From NCBI RefSeq assembly GCF_030269765.1, contig NZ_BSTX01000004.1:690990-754989 (forward strand): a stretch of DNA of 64,000 nucleotides. Reading direction: 5' to 3'. Below the pieces are notes generated by a model. The model saw nothing but the letters and a program-made list of their open reading frames with translations. It was not told the DNA's origin and did no database searches. Positions 15,838 to 24,863 of this stretch are shown here, piece by piece. The translations under genes and the position numbers were made by a program. This DNA is from Actinorhabdospora filicis. Its GTDB lineage: Bacteria > Actinomycetota > Actinomycetes > Mycobacteriales > Micromonosporaceae. Within the stretch, counting starts at the first letter, position 1; each line of letters begins with the position of its first letter.

Positions 15838-17598
15838 ATGGCCATGGACACTGGTCGCACCACATCCACCTACCACCTGAGCGACATGCTCGTGGCGGTC
15901 AAACGTGGACGGACGCTGCTGCTGGCGCTACTGGGCGCCGGCCTCGCCGTGGGCGCCGCCCTGGCGGTGACGACCCCGGCCGAGTACGTCTCGCACACGC
16001 AGGTGCTGGTGCGTCCCACGGGCGTGGACGACCCCAACGTCTCCGGCGGGCGCACCAAGGGCGAGCTCAATCTGGACACCGAGGCGCAGCTGGTCAAGTC
16101 CACCGCGGTGGCCGACCGGGCCCTTGAGATCTTGGGCGGGCAGGCGTCCGCGCAGGACCTGGCCGCGCACGTGACGGTGGAGGTCCCGGCGAACACGTCG
16201 GTGCTGACCATCGGCTTCTCGGGGGGCTCGGCCGTCGCCGCGCACGATGGTGCCGCCGCGTTCGCCACCGCCTACCTGGAGCACCGGGAGGCGACGGCCA
16301 AGGAGACCATCGACACCGAGATCAAGGGCGTCGACGCCAACCTGGAGAGCCTGCGCGGCCAGCTCGCGCAGGTCTCCACCGACCTGGCGGCGGCCACGGC
16401 GGCCGACCGGGTCGTGCTGGGCAGCAACAAGGACCTGCTGAGCCGCCAGATCGAGGAGCTGACCTCGCGCCGCTCCGAGCTGGACGGCAAGCTGTCCACC
16501 CTGGCCGGTGGCAAGGTCATCAGCGAGGCGGTCACGCCGTCCTCGCCGGACAAGCCCATCGTGTGGCTGGACGTGGCCGGTGGCGGCACGGCGGGCCTGC
16601 TCGCCGGGTTCGGCGCGGTGCTGGCGCGTGAGCGCTTCTCGCGTACCGTGCGGCGGGCCGCCGACCTGCCCGAACGCTGCGGGGTGCCGCTGCTGGTGGA
16701 GCTGCCCGCGTCGGTGGCGCCCAGGTTCGCCGACGTGTACGGCGCCTACGGCCCGGCGGGCAAGGTCTTCGGGCGCCTGCGCAACGAGCTGATCGCCGCC
16801 CTGCCCGAGCGGGGCCGGGTCCTGCTGGTCGTGGGCGTGGACGAGGGCCCGGGCGCGACCGTGGTCGCCGCCAACCTCGCCGCCGCCTTCGCGCGCGCCG
16901 ACCTGCCCACCGCGGCCGTGGCCGCGCACGCCTCGCCCTACCTGGCGCTGCCCGACATGCTCGGCACGCCCTCCGTCCCGGGTCTGGCCGACGTCATCAC
17001 CGGCCGCGCCGACCTGGACGAGGCCACCGTGCGCGCCGCCCGCCACCCGCGCCTGTCGGTGCTGGGCGCCGGTTCGGCCGCGCGCGCCGGGGGCTGGCCG
17101 AACGGCGCGATGCGGCAGATCACCGGGGCCCTGGCGCAGACCGCCGAGTTCGTCGTCGTCGAGGCGCCCCCCGCGTCCGGGGACGCCGACGCGCAGCGCC
17201 TGGCCGCCGAGTGCGACGCGGTCCTGCTGGTCGCCGAGTCCGAGCGGACCCGCCTGTCGGCCGTCTCCGACCTCGCCGAGCAGCTGCGCCGGGTCAACAC
17301 GCCCCTGCTGGGCGCGGTGGTCCTGCCGCGCTTCAAGAAGCGCCGTCCCGACGCGCCGGAGACCGTCCCGACCGTGCAGGCCGGGTCCGGGGCCCCCGAG
17401 CCGCGCTTCGAGCGCGCCGGGGCCGAGGCGCTCACCGAGATCATGCCCGCGATCCCCGCGCAGCACGGCGAGCCCGAGCGCGCCGGTGACCTGCTGGTCG
17501 CCGCCGACGCCGAGCCCGCAGGCGACACCGAGGCCGCCGAGGCGCCCGCCGGTGAGGTGAAGGCCCGCCGGAAAGGCCGCCCATGCCCGCGACGATGA
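15838..17598 (+). CDS. Wzz-type chain-length protein with degenerate BY-kinase-like domain
   Basis: About 586 residues. Two membrane segments (about 24-44 and 240-258) flank an extracytoplasmic part with coiled-coil character (NLESLRGQLAQVSTDLAAA), the Wzz/CpsC plan. A cytoplasmic ParA/BY-kinase-like domain follows from about residue 325, but its P-loop reads GVDEGPGATVV and lacks the usual GK[ST] lysine. No tyrosine cluster is seen at the C-terminus. It probably acts in polymer length control without normal autokinase activity. First gene of a tightly packed operon; ATG 15838 has GGAGG 12-15 bases upstream. Confidence 0.82.
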   Translation: MAMDTGRTTSTYHLSDMLVAVKRGRTLLLALLGAGLAVGAALAVTTPAEYVSHTQVLVRPTGVDDPNVSGGRTKGELNLDTEAQLVKSTAVADRALEILGGQASAQDLAAHVTVEVPANTSVLTIGFSGGSAVAAHDGAAAFATAYLEHREATAKETIDTEIKGVDANLESLRGQLAQVSTDLAAATAADRVVLGSNKDLLSRQIEELTSRRSELDGKLSTLAGGKVISEAVTPSSPDKPIVWLDVAGGGTAGLLAGFGAVLARERFSRTVRRAADLPERCGVPLLVELPASVAPRFADVYGAYGPAGKVFGRLRNELIAALPERGRVLLVVGVDEGPGATVVAANLAAAFARADLPTAAVAAHASPYLALPDMLGTPSVPGLADVITGRADLDEATVRAARHPRLSVLGAGSAARAGGWPNGAMRQITGALAQTAEFVVVEAPPASGDADAQRLAAECDAVLLVAESERTRLSAVSDLAEQLRRVNTPLLGAVVLPRFKKRRPDAPETVPTVQAGSGAPEPRFERAGAEALTEIMPAIPAQHGEPERAGDLLVAADAEPAGDTEAAEAPAGEVKARRKGRPCPRR

Positions 17599-18959
17599 GG
17601 GGGGTCGCGACGGTGCGGGAGGCGGTCTTCGCCGTGCCCCGCCCCGCGCGGCTGCTGCGGCTGCCCCCGGCCTGGCCGCTCACCGGCCTGCTCGTGCTCT
17701 ATCCCCTGTGGTGGGCACTGGGGCTGGGCACGCTCATCTTCCCGATCCTGGCCGTGCCGATGGCGGTGTGGCTGTCGCGCCGCGCGAAGATCGCCGTGCC
17801 GCCCGGCTTCGCGCTGTGGCTGGCCTTCTGCGCCGTGGTCGTCATCAGCCTGCTCGCCCTCGACGTCGACCCCGCCGGGACGATCCCCGGCGGCCTCGGC
17901 AGCCGCCTGCCCGGCGCGCTGTTCCGCGTCCTGGGCTACGCCTCGGTGACGATCATGTTGCTGTACGCGGGCAACCAGACCGAACGCGACCTGCCCCGCC
18001 GCCGCCTCGTGGCGATGCTGGTGTGGCTGTTCGCGGTGACCGTCGCCGGCGGGCTGCTCGGCATGTTCGCCGGGCACTTCGAGTTCACGTCCCCCCTGGA
18101 GATGCTGCTCCCCGCCAAGGTCGCCAAGGACGGCTTCGTGCAGTCCCTCGTGCACCCGGCCGCCGCGCAGGTCATGGACTTCCTCGGCTACGAGACCCCC
18201 CGCCCCGCCGCCCCCTGGGGCTACACCAACACGTGGGGCAACAACCTCGGCATCCTCGCGCCCTTCGTGGTCGTCGCCGCCTTCGCCACGCCCGCCAAGG
18301 CCGCCGTCCGGGTGGGCGCGCTGGCACTGCTGGCCGTCGCCCTCGTCCCCGCCGTGTACTCCATGAACCGCGGCCTGTGGGTCAACATCGGCGTCGCCGG
18401 GGCCTACCTCGCCGTCCGCTTCCTGCTCATGGGCCGCGTGTGGATCCTCGGCGTCCTCGGCGGCGTCCTCGTCGCCGCCGCCATCGCCGTCACCCTCACC
18501 CCCCTCGGCGGCGTCATCCAGCAGCGCCTCGCCAACGGGCACTCCGACGACGGACGCGGCTACTCCACCGAACAGGCCCTCACCGGCGTGTGGGAATCAC
18601 CCGTCATCGGCTACGGCAACACCCGCAAGACCCTCGGTTCCGGCGCGTCCATCGCCGTCGGCGCCACCGAGGACTGCCCCCGCTGCGGCGGGCGCGTCAT
18701 CGGCGGCAACGGGCAGCTCTGGCAGGCCATCTACGCCCACGGCATCGCCGGGGCCCTCACCTACGTCGGCTTCTTCTGCTGGGTCCTGTGGCGCTTCCGC
18801 AAAGACCGCAGCGCCATCGGCCTGGCCGCCAGCGTCGCCATGCTCCTGTCGCTGACCTCGATGTTCTACTACAACGCCCTCTACACCCCGCTCGCCCTGA
18901 CCTTCATGGCCTACGCCCTGCTGTGGCGCAACCAGCGCGAACCGGAGACGACCGCATGA
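17583..18959 (+). CDS. O-antigen ligase/polymerase-like membrane protein (Wzy type)
   Basis: A 458-residue protein with about ten membrane segments. The large outer loop (about residues 290-390) lies before the last helices and contains GYSTEQALTGVWESPVIGYG, the kind of stretch found in the Wzy_C/O-antigen-ligase family. It would join repeat units of the exopolysaccharide. It overlaps the upstream gene by 16 bp. A CPRC pair in the loop (DCPRCGG) is unusual. Substrate unknown. Confidence 0.8.
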   Translation: MPATMRGVATVREAVFAVPRPARLLRLPPAWPLTGLLVLYPLWWALGLGTLIFPILAVPMAVWLSRRAKIAVPPGFALWLAFCAVVVISLLALDVDPAGTIPGGLGSRLPGALFRVLGYASVTIMLLYAGNQTERDLPRRRLVAMLVWLFAVTVAGGLLGMFAGHFEFTSPLEMLLPAKVAKDGFVQSLVHPAAAQVMDFLGYETPRPAAPWGYTNTWGNNLGILAPFVVVAAFATPAKAAVRVGALALLAVALVPAVYSMNRGLWVNIGVAGAYLAVRFLLMGRVWILGVLGGVLVAAAIAVTLTPLGGVIQQRLANGHSDDGRGYSTEQALTGVWESPVIGYGNTRKTLGSGASIAVGATEDCPRCGGRVIGGNGQLWQAIYAHGIAGALTYVGFFCWVLWRFRKDRSAIGLAASVAMLLSLTSMFYYNALYTPLALTFMAYALLWRNQREPETTA

Positions 18960-20218
18960 CCGTTAATGGCGCTGCCTTCAATGACGCCGCCCGCCGCGCG
19001 CAGTACGTGAACGAGGTCCTCTCCCTCCTCTTCCCCGCCCCGTGGCGACGCGACGACACCGCCGCCCACGGGCCGGGCACCGTCCGCATGATCGCCGTAC
19101 CCAACATCCGCCGCCCGCGCCTGCTCGTCCCCGCCGACGAACCGCGCGTCGCCGCCGCCGCGCTCGCCCGCTACGCCCGGCCGCAGGCCCGCATGGCCCG
19201 CCTCAAGCGCGACGCCGCCGTCCTCGCCCTGCGCACCGGCGCCTCCCGCCTGCTGCTGCGCGACCGCGTCGCCGTCACCGGGCCCGACCCCGAGACCGAC
19301 AGCATCGTGGCCTACCTGTCCGGCGTCCTGGACACCCCCGTGCGCATCGGCATCGACATCGGGCCCGCCCGCGCCAACCGCAAACCCGTCGTCCAGCTCC
19401 TCACCCGCCTCGGGCAGACCATCGGCTTCGCCAAGATCGGCGTCAACGACCTCACCCAGCGCCTCGTCGCCGACGAGACCGACGCCCTCGAACGCCTCGC
19501 GAAGGCCGAGCTCACCGCCGTCACCGTCCCCGCCGTCCGGCACGCCGGCATCTGGCGCGAGCACAATGTCCTCGTCCAGCAGGCCCTGCCCATCTGGGCC
19601 GACCGCGTCCCCGTCCACCCCGGCCGCCTCGCCGCCGCCATGCGCGAGATCGCCCACGTCGACGGCACCACCGAGGCCCCGCTCGGCGCGTCCGGCTACG
19701 CCGCCCGCCTCCGCGAACGCCTCGCCGCCCTCGACGACACCCCCGACGCCCGCGAGCTGCGCGCCGCCGCGCTCGCCCTCCTCGACGCCAGCGGCGACGA
19801 CGTCCTCGGCTTCGGCGCCTGGCACGGCGACTGGGCGCCGTGGAACATGGCCGTCCTCGCCCAGACGCTCCTGGTCTGGGACTGGGAACGCTTCACCCTC
19901 GACGTACCCCTCGGCTTCGACGCCGTCCACTACCGACTCCAGCACGACATCGTCGTCGCCCACCGCGACCCATCGGCCGTGGTGGACCACTGCATCGCGC
20001 ACGCCGGCGACCTCGTCGCCCCCTTCACACAGGCCACCCCACGTCGGGCCGGGCTCACCGCGCTGCTGTACCTGATCGACCTCGCCACCCGGTACCTCAC
20101 CGACCGCCAGGCCGAGGCCGGAGCCGCGCTGGGAGCCCTCGGCACCTGGCTCCTCCCGGTGCTGGTGCGCCGGGTCTCGGCCTTCGCTTCCAGCCCAGAA
20201 GGGAACCAGCAGTGCTGA
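18956..20218 (+). CDS. Aminoglycoside-phosphotransferase-fold kinase-like protein
   Basis: A 420-residue protein starting at an ATGA overlap with the polymerase gene. The C-terminal lobe has the APH/choline-kinase catalytic loop HGDWAPWN (about 290-297) and the metal-binding DWE (about 309) in place of DFG. An N-terminal lobe of about 200 residues precedes it. The context, between a Wzy-like polymerase and a sulfotransferase, suggests phosphorylation of a sugar or lipid intermediate, but nothing in the sequence fixes the substrate. Confidence 0.75.
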   Translation: MTVNGAAFNDAARRAQYVNEVLSLLFPAPWRRDDTAAHGPGTVRMIAVPNIRRPRLLVPADEPRVAAAALARYARPQARMARLKRDAAVLALRTGASRLLLRDRVAVTGPDPETDSIVAYLSGVLDTPVRIGIDIGPARANRKPVVQLLTRLGQTIGFAKIGVNDLTQRLVADETDALERLAKAELTAVTVPAVRHAGIWREHNVLVQQALPIWADRVPVHPGRLAAAMREIAHVDGTTEAPLGASGYAARLRERLAALDDTPDARELRAAALALLDASGDDVLGFGAWHGDWAPWNMAVLAQTLLVWDWERFTLDVPLGFDAVHYRLQHDIVVAHRDPSAVVDHCIAHAGDLVAPFTQATPRRAGLTALLYLIDLATRYLTDRQAEAGAALGALGTWLLPVLVRRVSAFASSPEGNQQC

Positions 20219-21093
20219 AGATCAGCGGGGAGAAGGTCCCGCATCAGCTCAAGCGCGTCATCCATCTCGGATCGCGCTCGTACGGGCGGATGACCGCCGC
20301 CGCGCGGCTCCTGCCGTCCTTCCTGCTGTGCGGCGGGCAGCGCTGCGGCTCGACGTCGCTGTACCGGGCGCTCTCGTCGCACCCGGCGATCCTGAAACCC
20401 GTCCTGCACAAGGGCGTCCACTACTTCGACACCAACTACCGGCGCGGGCTGTCGTGGTACCGCGGGCACTTCCCGACCCGGCTGACCGCCAAGCGCGTCA
20501 GCGACGGGCTCGGGCTGCGTCCCATGGTCTTCGAGTCCAGCCCGTACTACCTGTACCACCCCCTCGCCGCCGAGCGCTTCGCCCGCGACCTGCCCGGCGT
20601 CAAGCTCATCGTGCTCGTCCGCGACCCCGTCGAGCGCGCCTACTCCCACCACGCCCACGAGGTCGCGCGTGGCTTCGAGCCGATCCTGGACTTCCGGGCG
20701 GCCCTCGACGCCGAACCCAAGCGCCTTTACGGGCAGGACGCCCGCCTGCGCCGCGAACCCGACTACTACAGCTTCAGCCACCAGCACCACGGCTACCTCT
20801 CCCGCGGGGAGTACGCCGTCCACCTGGAACGCGTGGCGGGCATCGTCGGACGCGAGCGGATCCTCGTCATCGACTCCCACGACTTCTTCACCGAACCGGG
20901 CCCCACCTACGACCGCGTCCTCGGTTTCCTCGGCCTGCCCTCCCTGCACACACCCGCCTTCGGCAAGCACAATGCCCGCCCCGACCGGCCCTCGATGACC
21001 CCGGAACTGCGCGACGAACTCGACTCGCACTTCCGCCCGCACGACGAGGCCCTGTCGGACTGGCTCGGGCACACGCCCTCCTGGCGGCGGTGA
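20212..21093 (+). CDS. PAPS-dependent sulfotransferase
   Basis: A 293-residue cytosolic sulfotransferase. The 5'-phosphosulfate loop is GGQRCGSTSLYRAL (about 41-54) and the 3'-phosphate site is VRDPVERAYSHH (about 136-147), the two family signatures. HKGVHYFD follows the first, as in carbohydrate sulfotransferases of the NDST/heparan type. GTG 20212 overlaps the previous stop region and has GAAGGGA upstream. It probably sulfates a sugar of the exopolysaccharide. Confidence 0.88.
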   Translation: MLKISGEKVPHQLKRVIHLGSRSYGRMTAAARLLPSFLLCGGQRCGSTSLYRALSSHPAILKPVLHKGVHYFDTNYRRGLSWYRGHFPTRLTAKRVSDGLGLRPMVFESSPYYLYHPLAAERFARDLPGVKLIVLVRDPVERAYSHHAHEVARGFEPILDFRAALDAEPKRLYGQDARLRREPDYYSFSHQHHGYLSRGEYAVHLERVAGIVGRERILVIDSHDFFTEPGPTYDRVLGFLGLPSLHTPAFGKHNARPDRPSMTPELRDELDSHFRPHDEALSDWLGHTPSWRR

Positions 21094-21100
21094 CCCGCAC

Positions 21101-23875
21101 ATGACCGCGGTGGGCGGCCCCCGGGCCGGAGATGAGACGACCGCCCACCGGGGCGGCCAGATCGCGCCGAACGACGGCCCGGCCGACGACGCGATGCTGC
21201 TGTGGGAGGCGGTCCGCGAAGCCGCCCGGCACGCACCGGGCGCGCGCTCCGCGTCCTGGGGGCCCGTGCACCCCGGCTTCGCCGGCCTGCCGGGCTTCTC
21301 CGGCGGGCTCGGCATCGGCGCCGACCCACCGGAGGTCGAATGGCTCGCCGCCGCCTCGACCCGGCCGGACACGCCACCGCCACCGGGCCCGATCGCGACC
21401 TTCCGCGCGCCGGGCCGGGCGGGGGAGCAGCCGACCACGCCCCGGCAGGGCGAGCGCCACGGCGGCGAGCGGGGACCGGCGCTCACGCCACCCGCCTCGG
21501 CCGTGTGGCGGCCGACGGGCGAGAGCGGCTCAAGCGCCATCGAGCACGAGCCGATCCCGGGCACGTCGCCGATCGAAGCCGACTGGACGTTCACACCCGA
21601 CGGCCCGACCACCGACGCCGCCCACCTGCACGCAGCCTTGACCGCGCCCGATGACGCCGGCGGGTTCACCACGACGGTGTCGCCCGCCGAGGCCGACGGG
21701 CCGTCGTGGCTCGGACTCACCGCGCATGTGGACGGTGGTGAGCTCGCCGCGAGGCGGGACACGGCCACCGACGGGTTCGCCGAGACGGCACTGCCCGCCG
21801 GAGGCGATGGTGCTGGCTACGACCAGGCTTCGGTCGCGGCGATACCCGAGGCAGGGGTCGTGCGCCAGAGGGCGGGTGAGGGAGGCTCGACCGCCGACGA
21901 GTCCGGCGACATAGCATCACGCGCCGGAGGCGATTGTGGTGTAACCAGGCACGATACGGCCGAAGCCACGGCCGAGCGCGGGTTCGCGCGGCAGTGGGTG
22001 GGCGAAAAGGCCCCGGCCAGCGACGGGTTCGCCGGGACGGCACCGCCCGCCGGAGGCGATGACGGTGCCAGCGGGCATGACGTAGCCCCGGTTGCCGCGT
22101 CACCCGAGGCCGCGGTCGTGCACCAGCGCGCAGGTGAGAGCGACTCGCTCGCCGACGGCCTTGAGCCGACTCCGGCCGCGTCGGCTCTCGAACCCGATCA
22201 CGTGGCGACCCCGCCGGGAGGCACTGGCGCGCCCTCCCGCTGGAGCCCGTCCGTCGTCCCGGCCGCGTCGCCCGCCCCCACCGTGGTCCCCACCCCGCGC
22301 GGCGAACCGGCCCCCGCAGACCTCACTCCCGAAGACCTCACTCCCGAAGACCTCACCCCCACAGACCCCCCACCCTCCACCCCGACCCCCCCGAAGTCCG
22401 ACTCCCTCCGGGGCGTCGCCCGCGGAGGCGTCGCCAATCTCGCCGGGTCCGCCGTGTCCGGCGCGGCGGGGCTCGGCATCACGTGGCTGGTCGCCGCCGC
22501 TCTCGGGCCGGCCGGGGCCGGGTTGTTCTTCGCCGCGACCTCCGCGTTCCTCATCACCACGAGCCTCTCGCGGCTGGGGACGCCCACCGGGCTCGTCTAC
22601 TGGATCGCGCGGCTCCGGTCCGACGGGGTCACGTCCTTCCGCAAGACGCTGCGGGTCGGCCTCACTCCCGTCGTCGCGCTGAGCGTCGCGCTCGGGGTCG
22701 CGGGATACTTCCTGGCACCGGCGCTGGCCGGGGCGTACAGCCCCGATCCGGCGCACACCGACGAGTACGCGCGGCTGTTGCGGCTGCTGGCGGTCTTCGT
22801 CCCGGCGGCGACGATCCTCGACGTGCTGCTGGCGGCCACGCGGGGCATGTCGACGATGAAGCCGACCGTCTACATCGAACGGCTGGGCCGCACGCTCCTC
22901 CAGGTCGCGCTCCTCGCGCTCGCCGTCGCGCTCGCCGGGGACGGTGGGGCGGCCGACGCGGTCACGCTCGCGTGGGCGGCGCCGTTCGTCCCGGCGATGG
23001 TGGCCGCCGCGATCTGGCTGCGCAAACGCCGGGGACCCGCCACTGGTGAGGGTCCGACGCCGCGCGAGTTCTGGACGTACACCGGCCCGCGCGCGCTCGG
23101 CTCGCTGGCGCAGCTGGCGCTCCAGCGGCTCGACATCCTGCTCGTCGCGGGCATGCTCGGCTTCCGCGAGGCCGCCCTGTACACCGTCGCCACGCGCTTC
23201 GTGATCGCCGGGCAGCTGGCCAACCTGGCCGTGGGGTCCTCGCTGCAACCGCGCATCGCCGCGGCGCTCTCGCCGAAGAACGGCGCCATGCGCGACCCGG
23301 GCACCGCCCGGCGGCTCTACCGGCACACCACGTCGTGGATCATCCTGCTGGCCTGGCCCATGTACCTCACCGCCGCCGTCCTCGCGCCGGAGTACCTGCG
23401 CCTGTTCGGCGCCGAGTACGACACGCCGCAGGCCGTGGTGATCGTGCGCGTCATGGCCGCCGCGATGCTGGTGGCCAGCGCCTGCGGGACCGTCGACAGT
23501 GTCCTGTCGATGTCGGGCCGCACCAGCTGGCAACTGTCCAATGTGCTGACCGCGCTGGCCGCCAACATCGCCGTCGACCTGTGGCTGATCCCGCGCGTCG
23601 GGGTCGCCGGGGCGGCGCTGGGGTGGGCGGCGGCGGTCCTGGCCAACAACCTGATCCCGCTGGCGCAGCTCGGCTTCGCCGAGCGGCTGCACCCGTTCGG
23701 GCGCGAGTCGGCGATCGCGATGGGACTCGCGGCCTTCTGCTTCGGCGCGCTGCCGGTGACGGCGATCGCCCTCGGCGCGCCCGGCGTCGGGGCCGCGATC
23801 GGCGGCGGCCTGGTGTACGCGCTATCGCTGTGGCGGCTACGGGGACCGCTGCTCACGAAACACGTAAGTGCCTGA
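21101..23875 (+). CDS. Wzx-type polysaccharide flippase with long repetitive N-terminus
   Basis: A 924-residue protein. Residues 430-924 are a MOP-superfamily flippase with about 12-14 membrane helices (beginning SLRGVARGGVANLAG), which would move lipid-linked units across the membrane. Residues 1-430 form a low-complexity, probably disordered cytoplasmic region that is absent from usual Wzx proteins; it holds three 42-residue repeats (224-349) and short PEDLT repeats near 407-420. The start at 21101 lies 7 bases after the sulfotransferase stop. A later internal start cannot be excluded. Confidence 0.85.
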   Translation: MTAVGGPRAGDETTAHRGGQIAPNDGPADDAMLLWEAVREAARHAPGARSASWGPVHPGFAGLPGFSGGLGIGADPPEVEWLAAASTRPDTPPPPGPIATFRAPGRAGEQPTTPRQGERHGGERGPALTPPASAVWRPTGESGSSAIEHEPIPGTSPIEADWTFTPDGPTTDAAHLHAALTAPDDAGGFTTTVSPAEADGPSWLGLTAHVDGGELAARRDTATDGFAETALPAGGDGAGYDQASVAAIPEAGVVRQRAGEGGSTADESGDIASRAGGDCGVTRHDTAEATAERGFARQWVGEKAPASDGFAGTAPPAGGDDGASGHDVAPVAASPEAAVVHQRAGESDSLADGLEPTPAASALEPDHVATPPGGTGAPSRWSPSVVPAASPAPTVVPTPRGEPAPADLTPEDLTPEDLTPTDPPPSTPTPPKSDSLRGVARGGVANLAGSAVSGAAGLGITWLVAAALGPAGAGLFFAATSAFLITTSLSRLGTPTGLVYWIARLRSDGVTSFRKTLRVGLTPVVALSVALGVAGYFLAPALAGAYSPDPAHTDEYARLLRLLAVFVPAATILDVLLAATRGMSTMKPTVYIERLGRTLLQVALLALAVALAGDGGAADAVTLAWAAPFVPAMVAAAIWLRKRRGPATGEGPTPREFWTYTGPRALGSLAQLALQRLDILLVAGMLGFREAALYTVATRFVIAGQLANLAVGSSLQPRIAAALSPKNGAMRDPGTARRLYRHTTSWIILLAWPMYLTAAVLAPEYLRLFGAEYDTPQAVVIVRVMAAAMLVASACGTVDSVLSMSGRTSWQLSNVLTALAANIAVDLWLIPRVGVAGAALGWAAAVLANNLIPLAQLGFAERLHPFGRESAIAMGLAAFCFGALPVTAIALGAPGVGAAIGGGLVYALSLWRLRGPLLTKHVSA
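21770..22147 (+). repeat. Three in-frame 126-bp repeats inside the flippase gene
   Basis: GCCGGAGGCGAT occurs at 21797, 21923 and 22049, exactly 126 bp apart. The units encode 42 residues each; copies 1 and 3 are closest (DGFAETALPAGGD and DGFAGTAPPAGGD) and copy 2 has diverged. Confidence 0.8.
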
Positions 23876-23897
23876 TCCGCTGGGGGATGACGAGGGA

Positions 23898-24863
23898 ATG
23901 CGCTCCGACTACACAGAGATCTTCCGCGACGAAGGGGCGGCCGAACAGTACGAGAGCGACAACTACCGTCCGGGATCGTTCTACTCGCAGGTCTCGGCCA
24001 GGCAGCGGGACTGGCTGCGCGCCTTCACCGAGACCGCCTTCGACGTCCCGCCCGTCCACCACGACTTCGCCTGCGGCACCGGACGCGTCCTGCGCATGCT
24101 CGAAGGGCTGGTGCGCGAGGCGCACGGCTACGACACCTCCGGTGTCATGCTCGCCCGCGCGCACGAGCTCGACACCCCGGCCGAGCTGCACGTCATCGAG
24201 GCGGACGGGCCCGTAGCGTCCACTGTGGACGATGAGTGGCCGGCCCTGGTGACCTGCTTCCGGCTGCTCCTGAACGCGCCCCGTGACCTGCGCGAACGCG
24301 CCCTGCGCTTCGCGGCGGGGATCCTGCGCGGACCCGACTCGGGACTGCTGATCCTGGAGAACCACGGCAACGCGTCCTCGCTGCGGCACCTGAGGCGGCC
24401 CCGCGCGGGCTCCGATCGCCGGTTCGCCGAACTCGGCCACGACGAGGTCGCCGCGCTCCTGCACCGCTACGGCTTCGAGCTGCTCACCATGCAGGGCTTC
24501 ACGATGCTCACCCAGGGCTTCTACCGTCCCCCGATCGGGTGGATCGCGCCCGCGCTGGACAGCGCCGTCAGCCGCCGGGGGTTCCTGGCCTCGCGCGCCA
24601 CGAACGTCCTCTACGTGGCGCGGCGGCTGTTAAGAAACGGCCGGGACCCCGCGAGGGTCCCGGCCGTGGTGGTCATCGCCGCAGTAGCGCCAGGACCAGC
24701 AATCGCAGCGCCAGCGGCGCGTCGTGCAGGACGTAGCGGGCGAACAGCCGCCGCGGCTCGCGCGCCATGCGGTGCAGCCATTCCAGGCCCGAGCGCTGCA
24801 TCCAGACCGGCGCGCGGCGCATCGTGCCCGCCACGAAGGCGATCGACGCGCCGCAGCCCATGA
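23898..24863 (+). CDS. SAM-dependent methyltransferase-like protein
   Basis: Class I methyltransferase fold: motif I DFACGTGRVLRML (about 48-60), then the acidic end of strand 2 in HGYDTSG. About 250 residues look genuine, ending near NVLYVARRLLRN. The frame then continues through a perfect terminator hairpin and about 190 bp antisense to the next gene, to a stop at 24863. A TAA at 24631-24633 sits one base out of frame just before the hairpin, so a frameshift or sequence error is possible. ATG 23898 is preferred; GTG 23868 overlaps the flippase stop. Confidence 0.75.
   Translation: MRSDYTEIFRDEGAAEQYESDNYRPGSFYSQVSARQRDWLRAFTETAFDVPPVHHDFACGTGRVLRMLEGLVREAHGYDTSGVMLARAHELDTPAELHVIEADGPVASTVDDEWPALVTCFRLLLNAPRDLRERALRFAAGILRGPDSGLLILENHGNASSLRHLRRPRAGSDRRFAELGHDEVAALLHRYGFELLTMQGFTMLTQGFYRPPIGWIAPALDSAVSRRGFLASRATNVLYVARRLLRNGRDPARVPAVVVIAAVAPGPAIAAPAARRAGRSGRTAAAARAPCGAAIPGPSAASRPARGASCPPRRRSTRRSP
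24639..24665 (-). terminator. Rho-independent terminator of the WecG-type gene
   Basis: A perfect 11-bp stem (GGCCGGGACCC/GGGTCCCGGCC, 5-nt loop) lies 7 bases past the minus-strand stop at 24673 and is followed on that strand by GTTTCTTAA. Confidence 0.8.
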
